IMG/VR virus record: IMGVR_UViG_3300028287_000028
Span: 1 to 25,010 of that record
Origin: a virus
Direction: 5' to 3' (one strand)
Length of the DNA stretch: 25,010 nt
Of this stretch, positions 1-6,744 are shown piece by piece. Made by a program: the position numbers and the translations under genes. Every line of letters begins with the position of its first letter. Position 1 is the first letter of the stretch. The notes below the pieces were generated by a model. It ran no database searches. It saw nothing but the letters and a program-made list of their open reading frames with translations, and was not told the DNA's origin.

Positions 1-1
1 C

Positions 2-1099
2 GACCGAGTGTATCACGGCGTACTGTCTCTGGTTGACGTTCAAGCAACCACACAACCATACTACACACTTGCAGCCAACACACTAGAAACGACGTTGCAG
101 GCAGCGACGTGGAATGACTTCGCGCGTCTCGGTGATATCAACGAAGCAGTCCAAGTATTTGGTTCAACAGCTTTCGGCGATACTAACGCCGGAAACTTCG
201 ATTATACAACGCAAACGCTCGTGGCACGAGTTAGATCATGGCAGTATAACGCTGGAGAGACAACGTCGGTCGCGACTGGTATTGCTGAATTCTCTGGTTT
301 CTCTGCTGGTTATGGTGTTGGTGAATCTCTCAACCCCTCTAACACTTACTCTATTGCTGACGTATTCGGAGGAGCACAAGTATCTCCTTGGACGGGAATG
401 AGTCTGGAGAAGTTAGCGACTCCACAGGTGGAAACAGGTTTCAATGAATCTGATGGTAGTTTTACATGGGTATTGAACAACACTGCCGGTGGTACTGCCC
501 AGGAATGTGCCGCATATCTAGACGCGTTGGTTCTGCAAAATGCTGATGTCGATAATGGTGCCGGAACATATAATGGTCGAAATGGCCGAGTATGGTACGA
601 CAGAAACGCCTCTGGTAAAATTGTGTCGAAGTCAATCTCATCTGAAGGATTGTTTATCGAAGGACTTACGACTGCTGAACAGCAAAACGTAATTCTCACG
701 TCAGACGCCGGCACTACTAAAACATATCCGTTCTTTCCTGAAGTTCAGATCACAGTCGGTACTCCTGCGGTCGCAGATACGAATGCATGGTATCACGTTT
801 TCTACCACGACGGCGCAACCACTGCTGACTTCGACACTGCCACTGCAGTAACGGTTCTCGATAATAACAATGTTGCTGTTAAGGGTAACGTTAGTACTGA
901 TGCCGTCTCCGGAAAAATCAGCTTCGCGTATGCATACGATACTTCCACCGCAGCAGGACTAGTAGCAGCTACTGATAAACCTATAGTTGTGTTGGTAGAG
1001 GGTGATGGCGGTGTTGCTCAGGCGATCACTTATGCGACAATCACCCGTGATACAGTTGTTCCGATCACATGTTCTCCTGCAACGGACAACAATGCGTGA
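2..1099 (+). CDS. Probable virion structural protein, 5' end outside window
   Basis: The reading frame is open to the left edge, so the gene is partial; a GTG at 8 is only an internal codon candidate. About 366 residues are visible, rich in Ala, Thr, Asn, Gly and Asp with few Lys or Cys, alternating short beta-like segments, and ending in CSPATDNNA. This composition is typical of phage tail or fibre-type exported virion proteins rather than enzymes. No catalytic motif is visible. It is followed with a 4-base overlap (GTGA) by the next gene and sits two genes upstream of the prohead core gene, where the portal gene 20 would be expected in T4. I infer a tail/adsorption-related virion protein; the exact role is unknown. 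Confidence 0.6.
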   Translation, partial: DRVYHGVLSLVDVQATTQPYYTLAANTLETTLQAATWNDFARLGDINEAVQVFGSTAFGDTNAGNFDYTTQTLVARVRSWQYNAGETTSVATGIAEFSGFSAGYGVGESLNPSNTYSIADVFGGAQVSPWTGMSLEKLATPQVETGFNESDGSFTWVLNNTAGGTAQECAAYLDALVLQNADVDNGAGTYNGRNGRVWYDRNASGKIVSKSISSEGLFIEGLTTAEQQNVILTSDAGTTKTYPFFPEVQITVGTPAVADTNAWYHVFYHDGATTADFDTATAVTVLDNNNVAVKGNVSTDAVSGKISFAYAYDTSTAAGLVAATDKPIVVLVEGDGGVAQAITYATITRDTVVPITCSPATDNNA

Positions 1100-1425
1100 T
1101 AAAGGTCAGAGCGTCTAAGATATTGATTGAGATTCCTAAGGAGGGCGCTGAACCGTGGATATCAATCACGGTTGAGCGCATCGAACATAATGGGGATATC
1201 GTCAATACTGTAGCTAATTACGACAGATTCAATAGACGCTCATCTGATCTGGCGAAAACTAGATATGGACCTGAAAATGGATTTGCGCCATCAACCCATA
1301 TTGACGATGGAACGTTTTCATTCGAAGATGTTAGTAATATGATTAGTATTATTGTTATTGGTTGGTTGGTTGAAAGATACAACGGCACTGTGGACGAACA
1401 CGGTAACGTGCTTTTAGAGTCTTAA
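1096..1425 (+). CDS. Hypothetical protein, likely virion-associated (109 aa)
   Basis: I prefer the GTG at 1096, which overlaps the TGA of the upstream gene (GTGA, stop 1097-1099), over an ATG at 1069 that would give a 30-base overlap; neither has a good Shine-Dalgarno site. The protein starts MIKVRASKILIEIPKEG and has a mixed alpha/beta pattern with a hydrophobic stretch (MISIIVIGWLVERY) near residues 80-93 that looks like a buried strand/helix rather than a certain membrane segment. No family is recognised. Tight coupling to the two neighbouring virion-type genes suggests it belongs to the same structural module, which is inference from context only. Confidence 0.6.
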   Translation: MIKVRASKILIEIPKEGAEPWISITVERIEHNGDIVNTVANYDRFNRRSSDLAKTRYGPENGFAPSTHIDDGTFSFEDVSNMISIIVIGWLVERYNGTVDEHGNVLLES

Positions 1426-1428
1426 TCA

Positions 1429-1911
1429 ATGGCCTTAGTTGCAACCATCGATGGTCCTAACAGGGATATATACCTCTCAGCTAATACCGTTGGTGTCGAT
1501 ATTATCCCAATGAACATCTACAAGGAAGTGAGAACGTTGCGACGCTTGAATGAGGATCTTCGTAAGTACGAAATGTTCATCTCGGCGTTCGGTAATGTCG
1601 ATAAGGGTGGGGGAAAGGCAACTGAACGCTACATACAGTTGAATAGTGGAACTAGGATTATTCCCTACGATGTGAGCCATGTGTTGACAATTACTGGCAT
1701 TATGATTACTGACGATGGCCAAGAAGGTATCGCATGCTTTGATCGTACTCCACTATCAGGTTCGACCAATGTGGACATCAACTACATTCCACCCCAAGTG
1801 GAAATTATCACTGTCATTGGTGGTTCCGGTCTATCAGTGGCGCAGGATGAAACACTAACCGAGTTAAGCCAGAACTCATTGACTAAGACTGAATTCTTAG
1901 CATTAAAATAA
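1429..1911 (+). CDS. Probable virion (tail-type) structural protein, 160 aa
   Basis: It starts with ATG three bases after the previous stop. The N-terminus MALVATIDGPNRDIYLS, the central NSGTRIIPYDVSHVLTITG and the later YIPPQVEII segment resemble a widespread group of phage minor tail/structural proteins with an 'IDGPNRxIxL ... GxRIxPxxxxHxLxIxGxL' layout; this is recalled family resemblance, not a search result. No enzymatic motif is visible. The gene closes the three-gene block at the left edge and is followed, after a clear AAGGAG site, by the prohead core gene. It may be a tail or head-to-tail adaptor component; the exact role is unknown. Confidence 0.6.
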   Translation: MALVATIDGPNRDIYLSANTVGVDIIPMNIYKEVRTLRRLNEDLRKYEMFISAFGNVDKGGGKATERYIQLNSGTRIIPYDVSHVLTITGIMITDDGQEGIACFDRTPLSGSTNVDINYIPPQVEIITVIGGSGLSVAQDETLTELSQNSLTKTEFLALK

Positions 1912-1922
1912 GGAGATCCATT

Positions 1923-2102
1923 ATGGACGACAATACTGACGTAGAAAATATCATAACAAACATCGGTGCCAAGAACTTTACCGCGGCCGAATCCAACTTT
2001 AATAGCACATTGGACGATAGAGTCCAGATTGCTCTAGATCAAGCGAAGGTTAGAATCGCATCTCAAATTTTCGATGACGCAGCGGTTGAGACTGAAGATT
2101 AA
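1923..2102 (+). CDS. 67: Prohead core protein, gp67-like (59 aa)
   Basis: A 59-residue acidic protein starting MDDNTDVENIITNI, preceded by AAGGAG eight bases before the ATG. The layout, an N-terminal 'xNxxAAExxF' helix, then a helix with ALDQAKVRIASQIF, then an acidic tail (DDAAVETED), matches the plan of T4 gp67, a small internal prohead core protein that is chopped up by the gp21 protease. T4 gp67 is 80 aa with a longer acidic tail. Position supports it: immediately upstream of a small protein, then protease 21, scaffold 22 and capsid 23, the T4 order 67-68-21-22-23. Sequence similarity alone would be weak for such a short protein; the call rests mainly on order. Confidence 0.65.
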   Translation: MDDNTDVENIITNIGAKNFTAAESNFNSTLDDRVQIALDQAKVRIASQIFDDAAVETED

Positions 2103-2120
2103 TCTTGAGATTTAAAAAGG

Positions 2121-2128
2121 TATAAATA
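2121..2128 (+). promoter_or_regulatory. T4-type late promoter (TATAAATA)
   Basis: This is an exact match to the T4 late promoter -10 element TATAAATA, which in T4 is read by gp55-loaded RNA polymerase and the gp45 clamp and needs no -35 box. The start site is expected about six bases downstream, at about 2134, one base before the ATG at 2135. It would drive the 68-like gene, 21, 22 and 23. Confidence 0.8.
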
Positions 2129-2134
2129 AACTCT

Positions 2135-2341
2135 ATGAAGAAATTTTCTACTATAAGAGAAGCGAAGAAGACTGCGCCCATGGGTGATAAAGTTTCTTCG
2201 AAAAAGGTTGGCAAAGTTTCCGTTGCGGTGTACAAGGGTAAAGGTGGATTCACTGCATACATTGATGGTGACAAACTAGACACATACCGGTCGCAGAAAG
2301 AAGCAGAAGCAATGTCTACGGAATTCGCAAAGGAAGTATAA
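2135..2341 (+). CDS. Small basic protein in the gp68 position (68 aa)
   Basis: A 68-residue Lys-rich protein (MKKFSTIREAKKTAPMG...) with a predicted small beta region (KVSVAVYKGKGGFTAYIDG) and a C-terminal helix. In T4 the gene between 67 and 21 is 68, another prohead core protein; this protein is half that length and I see no clear similarity, so only the position supports the comparison. Its stop TAA abuts the ATG of protease 21. Its ATG is seven bases after a late promoter -10 box and has no Shine-Dalgarno site, so the transcript made from that promoter should be practically leaderless. An internal ATG at 2180 is possible but also lacks a ribosome site. Confidence 0.65.
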   Translation: MKKFSTIREAKKTAPMGDKVSSKKVGKVSVAVYKGKGGFTAYIDGDKLDTYRSQKEAEAMSTEFAKEV

Positions 2342-3007
2342 ATGAAACTGATTGTAGAAACCATCGAACAAGAACTTGAGGTTATCACCGAAGCGAAAAG
2401 CAACGGCGAAAAGTCTTATATGATTGAAGGTATTTTCGCACAAGCAGAAGGTAAGAATAGAAATGGACGTGTTTATAGCAAGAAGGTTTTAGAATCTGCT
2501 GTTAACAAATACGTTACAGAGCAGGTTAGCATGAAGCGGGCGGTAGGTGAGTTAAATCACCCTGCAGGTCCTACTGTTAATCTGGATAAAGTTTCCCACC
2601 TCATTACTGAACTTAGTTGGTCAGACAATGATGTGATTGGAAAGGCATCTATACTCGACACTCCTAATGGAAAGATTGTAAAAGGTCTACTAGATGGTGG
2701 CGTTCGACTGGGTGTTTCAACTCGTGGTATGGGTAGTCTTGAGAATAGAAACGGCGTCTCCTACGTAGGTAAGGACTATATTTTAAATACAGTCGATATC
2801 GTACAGGATCCATCAGCAGTCGGTGCTTTCGTTAACGGAATCATGGAAGGTGTTGATTGGATTTGGAACAACGGCGTTCTCGAATCTCGGGTAATTGAAG
2901 AAATTGAGACAGAAATTAAGCGCGCTCCAAAGAAGGATCTATATGCGGTCCAGATTCGTGAGTATAAAAATTTCCTCTCGTTGCTAAAAACAAACTTTAA
3001 GGAGTAA
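2342..3007 (+). CDS. 21: Prohead maturation protease gp21
   Basis: A 221-residue serine protease of the T4 gp21 type (peptidase family S77; T4 is 212 aa). It processes the prohead core and the capsid protein N-terminus inside the prohead and is itself destroyed. Visible signatures are GRVYSKKVLE near 42-51, the catalytic His in GELNHPAGP (H73), the catalytic Ser in GVSTRGMGSL (S126) and the VDIVQDPSA segment (152-159) with conserved aspartates. The start ATG directly follows the TAA of the upstream gene, with AAGGAAG as ribosome site. It is flanked by scaffold 22 and capsid 23 downstream, the standard head operon. Confidence is high. Confidence 0.93.
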   Translation: MKLIVETIEQELEVITEAKSNGEKSYMIEGIFAQAEGKNRNGRVYSKKVLESAVNKYVTEQVSMKRAVGELNHPAGPTVNLDKVSHLITELSWSDNDVIGKASILDTPNGKIVKGLLDGGVRLGVSTRGMGSLENRNGVSYVGKDYILNTVDIVQDPSAVGAFVNGIMEGVDWIWNNGVLESRVIEEIETEIKRAPKKDLYAVQIREYKNFLSLLKTNFKE

Positions 3008-3010
3008 CAC

Positions 3011-4066
3011 ATGAACGAAGATCAAGATTTCGAAAATGTAGACCTTCCTGACGGTGATGAAAACATCGAGGAAGAGAAAGGTCACGATCCGGAAAAGGCA
3101 GAAAAGCAATCCATCGACTCTGTAGATGCTACAGACGGTGGCGTTAAGAAAGCCCCATCCAGGAAACTGGACAGCAAGAAGCAAGATCCTAAGCAGAGTC
3201 TTAAGAGCAAATCTGGCATGTTAAACGCTATGTATTCTAAAATGGCAAGCATGAACAAGGAAGAACTTACGGCGATGTATAGCAAAGTTTCTGAAGATTT
3301 TGATGACGTTAATATTGACGAGACTGACGAGGAACTTCCAGAAAGTTCTTATGACTTCTCTGAAGAATTGACTGATTTGGTTGAATCGGAAGCAACGCTC
3401 TCTGAAGAATTCAAGAGCAAAACTGCTATCATCTTTGAGACTGCGATTCGTTCTAAGATCGCGACGGAAGTCGGGAGATTGGAAGATGAATATCAAGAGA
3501 GACTTAGCGAAGAAATCGAGACTACTCGAACTGACCTCGTTGAGAACGTTGATAACTACCTCAACTATGTAGTTGAAAATTGGATGGAGGAAAACCAAGT
3601 CGCTGTTGAGACAGGTCTCCGTGCTGAAATCGCCGAAGATTTTATGAGTAACTTGAAAGAGTTGTTCGTTGAATCTTACATCGAAGTTCCTGAATCCAAG
3701 ATTGACCTAGTTGACGAACTTGCTGGACAGGTTGAAGAACTTGAAGAAAAACTTAATGGACAAACAGAGTCTGTTATTACTATGTCTGAAGAACTTGAGT
3801 CATACAAACGTGCCACGATTATCCGTGAACACAGTCGTGACCTAGCGGAAACTGAAGTTGAAAAACTGATGTCTCTTGTTGAGTCGCTTGACTTTGAAGA
3901 CGAAGACACTTTTTCTGCCAAGGTTAAGACTGTTAAAGAATCCTACTTCAAGAAAGAATCTACAGAAATTGTAGATGAAACTCAAGATGATTTCGATGAA
4001 GAAACAGTTGCACCATCAGCAAAAATGGCACAATACGTCCAGTCCCTTCGTGGGTCTCGGAAGTAA
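3011..4066 (+). CDS. 22: Prohead scaffolding protein gp22
   Basis: A 351-residue, strongly acidic (Glu/Asp-rich) and helical protein with long coiled-coil stretches; T4 gp22 is 269 aa. It forms the major scaffolding core around which the capsid protein assembles and is degraded by gp21. The segment FVESYIEVPESKIDLVDEL (about residues 219-237) followed by AGQVEELEEKLNGQ is the region most like gp22 of other T4-type phages. The N-terminal ~70 residues are charged and low-complexity (KKAPSRKLDSKKQDPKQSLK), longer than in T4. A GGAG site lies 6-7 bases before the ATG. It sits between the protease and capsid genes as expected. Confidence 0.9.
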   Translation: MNEDQDFENVDLPDGDENIEEEKGHDPEKAEKQSIDSVDATDGGVKKAPSRKLDSKKQDPKQSLKSKSGMLNAMYSKMASMNKEELTAMYSKVSEDFDDVNIDETDEELPESSYDFSEELTDLVESEATLSEEFKSKTAIIFETAIRSKIATEVGRLEDEYQERLSEEIETTRTDLVENVDNYLNYVVENWMEENQVAVETGLRAEIAEDFMSNLKELFVESYIEVPESKIDLVDELAGQVEELEEKLNGQTESVITMSEELESYKRATIIREHSRDLAETEVEKLMSLVESLDFEDEDTFSAKVKTVKESYFKKESTEIVDETQDDFDEETVAPSAKMAQYVQSLRGSRK

Positions 4067-4096
4067 AATAAAAATAATCCAATAGGAGCATATTAA

Positions 4097-5437
4097 ATGC
4101 AAAATCAAATGCCTTTCAATCAGTTGATTGAGAAGTGGGCACCGGTCTTAGACGACGAATCTGCGTCTCCGATCACTGACCACTATAAACGCGCTGTAAC
4201 AGCGTCCATTCTGGAAAACCAGGAACGCGTAACCGAAGACGAAGCGGGAATGCTGAACGAAGCAGCACCTACCTCTACTAGCGGCGTTGCTAACTGGAAT
4301 CCAGTTCTAATCGCACTTGTTCGTCGTGCAATGCCTAACCTTATGGCATATGACGTATGTGGCGTTCAGCCTATGTCAGGACCTACTGGTCTTGTCTTCG
4401 CAATGCGTTCACTTTACAAGAACAGTAAACTTGGTACAACTGCAGGGGATGAGGCGTTCTTCAACGAAGCAAACACTTCTTACTCTGGAGACTCTGGCGG
4501 TGTTGCGCAATCGGGCGACGCTTCTGGTCTATCTGGTCTTACTGACTCGAACGCTGATAGTTCAATCGATAACGATCGAACCGGGCCCACCTTTGGTACC
4601 GCGATGGCTACAGCAACGGCTGAGACTCTTGGTCAAGTTGGTGCTGACGCGTTCGGCGAGATGGGTTTCACAATCGAGAAGCAGACTGTTACTGCTAAAT
4701 CTCGTGCATTGAAAGCGCACTACACGCTAGAACTTGCACAAGACTTGAAAGCAATCCACGGTCTTGACGCTGATGCTGAAATCGCTAACATTCTGCAAAC
4801 AGAAGTGCTTGCTGAAATTAACCGCGAAATCATCAGAACGATTAACTCCCAGGCAGTAACTGGTTGTACCACTTCTAACGTTGCTACTCAGGGTATCTTT
4901 GACCTGTCTACTGACGCAGATGGTCGCTGGTCAGTTGAGAAATTCAAGGGACTTCACGTACAACTCGAAAGAGAATGTCACGCGATTGCTAAGGCAACTC
5001 GTCGAGGCAAGGGTAACATCATCATCTGTTCTTCAGATGTTGCTACTGCTCTATCCTCTGCGGGCGTCCTTGATTACACTCCTGCGATGTCTACACAACT
5101 CCAGGTTGATGATACAGGCAACACGTTTGCTGGTATTATCGGTGGAAAGATTAAGGTCTATGTTGATCCTTATGCTACTGTAGATTTCATCACTGCTGGT
5201 TATAAGGGTACTAACCCATATGACGCTGGTGTGTTCTACTGCCCATACGTGCCGTTACAGATGGTTCGTGCGGTTGGTGAGGAAGACTTTCAGCCAAGGA
5301 TAGGATTTAAAACCCGTTATGGAATGGTTGCCAATCCTTTCGCACAAGGTAATGGAACAATCGTTACTGCAGACCTAGCGCCTGCTAAATCGAATGTTTA
5401 TTATAGGATCATGCGGATCGACAATATCCTTGCATAG
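4097..5437 (+). CDS. 23: Major capsid protein gp23 precursor
   Basis: A 446-residue HK97-fold capsid protein of the T4 gp23 family (T4 521 aa). It is recognised from the N-terminal LIEKWAPVLDD, SILENQE, the block VRRAMPNLMAYDVCGVQPM followed by GPTGLVFAMR, and the C-terminal PYVPLQMVRAVGEEDFQPRI with GFKTRYGMVANP. A gp21 cleavage consensus (L/I-x-E before a small residue) occurs as L53-N54-E55|A56, matching the T4 site LTE|A; processing there would leave a 391-residue mature subunit. A clear TAGGAG site precedes the ATG. No late promoter lies immediately upstream, so expression probably relies on the one at 2121. A strong terminator follows. Confidence 0.95.
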   Translation: MQNQMPFNQLIEKWAPVLDDESASPITDHYKRAVTASILENQERVTEDEAGMLNEAAPTSTSGVANWNPVLIALVRRAMPNLMAYDVCGVQPMSGPTGLVFAMRSLYKNSKLGTTAGDEAFFNEANTSYSGDSGGVAQSGDASGLSGLTDSNADSSIDNDRTGPTFGTAMATATAETLGQVGADAFGEMGFTIEKQTVTAKSRALKAHYTLELAQDLKAIHGLDADAEIANILQTEVLAEINREIIRTINSQAVTGCTTSNVATQGIFDLSTDADGRWSVEKFKGLHVQLERECHAIAKATRRGKGNIIICSSDVATALSSAGVLDYTPAMSTQLQVDDTGNTFAGIIGGKIKVYVDPYATVDFITAGYKGTNPYDAGVFYCPYVPLQMVRAVGEEDFQPRIGFKTRYGMVANPFAQGNGTIVTADLAPAKSNVYYRIMRIDNILA

Positions 5438-5455
5438 GATAGTAGTATAAAAAGA

Positions 5456-5470
5456 GTTAGTTTAACTAAC
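5456..5470. repeat. 15-bp inverted repeat upstream of terminator
   Basis: GTTAGTT-T-AACTAAC is a perfect 7-bp dyad with a single-base centre, located between the capsid stop codon and the terminator stem. The lack of a real loop makes it a poor RNA hairpin, so it is more like a DNA-binding palindrome; no function is known. Confidence 0.5.
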
Positions 5471-5478
5471 CACTTTAG

Positions 5479-5508
5479 ACCTCACTAGTTCGCTAGTGAG
5501 GTTTTTTT
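5479..5508 (+). terminator. Rho-independent terminator after capsid gene
   Basis: A perfect 10-bp stem ACCTCACTAG / CTAGTGAGGT closes a stable TTCG tetraloop and runs straight into seven T residues. It lies 42 bases after the gene 23 stop and ends the head operon. The left side has no A-run, so it should act on rightward transcripts only. Confidence 0.92.
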
Positions 5509-5635
5509 ATGCGTAATAAAACTCAGACCATTTAGGTTTATCAGAATTTATTCTATACGCCATAGCATTGTGATTTTTAAAACCATATTCGAGCGTAGCT
5601 AATGACGCAACATTGCGACATATAAAGGCGAGACA

Positions 5636-5731
5636 TTAAAAAAAGAATGCATGCCAAAAAGCAACACTCAAGATAATAATAACCACTGCCAATAATATCC
5701 CATCGAATTCGTCTTGATCCGGCGGTCTCAT
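5636..5731 (-). CDS. 31-residue membrane microprotein
   Basis: On the minus strand an ATG (5731-5729) lies one base after the TAA of the upstream minus-strand gene, giving a 31-residue protein beginning MRPPDQDEFDG, followed by an uninterrupted hydrophobic segment (ILLAVVIIILSVAFWHAFFF) to the C-terminus. This is an acidic, proline-rich cytoplasmic or periplasmic tip plus one membrane span. Tight coupling to the preceding membrane protein argues that it is real. The frame continues open after the TAA stop (5636-5638) for another 42 codons down to 5507, described under findings. The function is unknown; lysis or host-membrane roles are possible but unproven. Confidence 0.5.
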   Translation of the reverse strand: MRPPDQDEFDGILLAVVIIILSVAFWHAFFF

Positions 5732-5732
5732 G

Positions 5733-6053
5733 TTACTCAAGATCCATAAGTTTCTGTTCTATCAGTTGCTTCTTGTAAACCTTTCGTTCCATCTCACTTT
5801 GCAAATACTCATATCTAGATTTTTCTGCGGATATAAGAGGCGTGTTACTCAGTTCTTTGTTCCTGTAATGAGCAATGACCTCGGCGTCCTTCTTGATATC
5901 TAACCCGATGATCTCGGCCTTTAGTTCAAACTCGGCGCTTCTCGCAACGTGTCTGGCATCCAGGAACAAGAATGCCGCAAACATCGATCCGAACAGCGTG
6001 AGTATAGTCAAAACAGTGGTGGCCAAATTAAGAAGATGTTTTTCGTCTTTCAT
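5733..6053 (-). CDS. Leftward late membrane/coiled-coil protein (106 aa)
   Basis: The only substantial gene on the minus strand. It encodes MKDEKHLLNLATTVLTILTL..., with a single membrane segment at about residues 9-31 followed by about 70 residues of charged helix likely to form a coiled coil (AEFELKAEIIGLDIKKDAEV; RYEYLQSEMERKVYKKQLIEQ). Cleavage by signal peptidase is not evident. A late promoter TATAAATA on the same strand (6087-6080) lies 26 bases before its ATG, so it should be expressed with virion and lysis genes. The topology (short N-terminus, one span, long coil) is like inner-membrane spanins of the Rz type, but no lipoprotein partner is seen, so this stays a hypothesis. A 31-residue membrane protein follows directly. 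Confidence 0.75.
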   Translation of the reverse strand: MKDEKHLLNLATTVLTILTLFGSMFAAFLFLDARHVARSAEFELKAEIIGLDIKKDAEVIAHYRNKELSNTPLISAEKSRYEYLQSEMERKVYKKQLIEQKLMDLE

Positions 6054-6079
6054 TTTAGTATATCGATGAGTTGTTATTG

Positions 6080-6087
6080 TATTTATA
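6080..6087 (-). promoter_or_regulatory. Leftward T4-type late promoter
   Basis: The minus strand reads TATAAATA exactly. The expected start is near 6074, leaving a leader of about 20 bases before the ATG at 6053. It is divergent from the early-type promoter that begins 27 bases away on the plus strand, so the intergenic region is an early/late divergent switch point. Confidence 0.75.
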
Positions 6088-6090
6088 CTG

Positions 6091-6155
6091 TTAAATCAAT
6101 GACTTGGCACCTATTGTGGTTTTAGACGGAATCGACGATAATACTTGTCTAACAA
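6091..6155 (+). promoter_or_regulatory. Early-type promoter, repeat copy A
   Basis: TTGTGG (6114-6119), a 17-bp spacer and GATAAT (6137-6142) form a sigma70-like promoter. The surrounding sequence from AAATCAATGACTTGG (6093) to the -10 box is repeated at about 7936 and 9029. Copy A is the most diverged, and its sequence downstream of the -10 box differs from the other two. It faces the accessory genes beginning at 6241, about 98 bases after the -10 box. Confidence 0.75.
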
Positions 6156-6206
6156 CTTGAGAGCCGGGGAAACCGACTTAACCCGTGTACTTAATTTGAT
6201 AACTAA

Positions 6207-6220
6207 AGGAAATTAGAACA
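6207..6220 (+). repeat. Leader repeat AGGAAA..AGAACA, copy 1
   Basis: AGGAAATTAGAACA recurs as AGGAAACAAGAACA at 6541-6554 and AGGAAACTAGAACA at 6731-6744, where it forms the ribosome site directly before an ATG. Copy 1 has no ATG after it; the gene at 6241 instead uses a separate TAGGAG site. It looks like a leftover translation-initiation cassette. Confidence 0.6.
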
Positions 6221-6240
6221 ACCTATAGGAGATACGAATA

Positions 6241-6474
6241 ATGGATTTTCCAAAACGCAATATACCTCGCGGGATCAGACTCCCAAACAACGCGATAGTC
6301 ATAGAATCAAAAATGCTAGATGGACAGGTTATCTACTTGTGCATGTTAGATGACAACGAGGCGACCCCGTTCGCAACTTGGATAGCTAGAGATCGCGACC
6401 CGGAGTCAACCACGCTCGGGCATTATCACCAGCATCTTAGTGATGCCTTAGTGGATTTTCAGCAAAGAACATAA
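6241..6474 (+). CDS. Hypothetical protein, first accessory gene (77 aa)
   Basis: A 77-residue protein MDFPKRNIPRGIRLPNNAIV... with a TAGGAG site ten bases upstream of the ATG. It has a plausible small beta-rich fold (AIVIESKMLDGQVIYLCML) followed by a His/Asp-containing helix near the C-terminus (GHYHQHLSDALVDFQ). No family is recognised. It is the first gene after early promoter copy A, so it is likely made early and could act on the host, but nothing in the sequence states how. The 81 bases downstream hold no gene and contain AACC-rich repeats. Confidence 0.65.
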   Translation: MDFPKRNIPRGIRLPNNAIVIESKMLDGQVIYLCMLDDNEATPFATWIARDRDPESTTLGHYHQHLSDALVDFQQRT

Positions 6475-6555
6475 CCACTAACCAACCCCCCAACCAGGGC
6501 CCGTAATCAGTCGAGGCTTTCAGGTGAACCAACCAACCATAGGAAACAAGAACAG

Positions 6556-6732
6556 ATGAAAAACAAAGGACCATTCGCAGACAAAACAGTACGCGACCAG
6601 TGGCAGGGCGGCGGCTACTGGCATGGAGTCAAGCGCCACCCCAAGGCAGCTGCCGCATTACAACGCAAATCTGCGCGAATGCGTGGTATCACTGTGGCTG
6701 AATTCAGAGCCGCACACCCCGAAACAACATAG
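6556..6732 (+). CDS. Small basic hypothetical protein (58 aa)
   Basis: A 58-residue protein beginning MKNKGPFADKTVRDQWQGGG, with YWHGVKRHPKAAAALQRK and a C-terminal RMRGITVAEFRAAHPETT. It is Arg/Lys/Ala-rich and has a Gly-Gly-Gly turn; it may bind nucleic acid through its basic middle, which is inference from charge only. The start is fixed by the repeated leader AGGAAACAAGAACA one base before the ATG. The stop TAG overlaps the next copy of the same leader. No known family is recognised. Confidence 0.65.
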   Translation: MKNKGPFADKTVRDQWQGGGYWHGVKRHPKAAAALQRKSARMRGITVAEFRAAHPETT

Positions 6733-6744
6733 GAAACTAGAACA

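Noticed and set aside
346-714. 122-codon minus-strand frame
   Set aside because: Antisense to the structural gene, no ribosome site or promoter, composition as expected for a shadow frame.
3221-3598. 125-codon minus-strand frame
   Set aside because: Mirror of the Glu-rich scaffold gene 22; Phe/Leu/Ser-rich shadow typical of antisense GAA codons.
6475-6555. AACC-rich repeats (ACCAACC) as a CRISPR or iteron array
   Set aside because: Short, irregular, low-complexity; no spaced repeat units.
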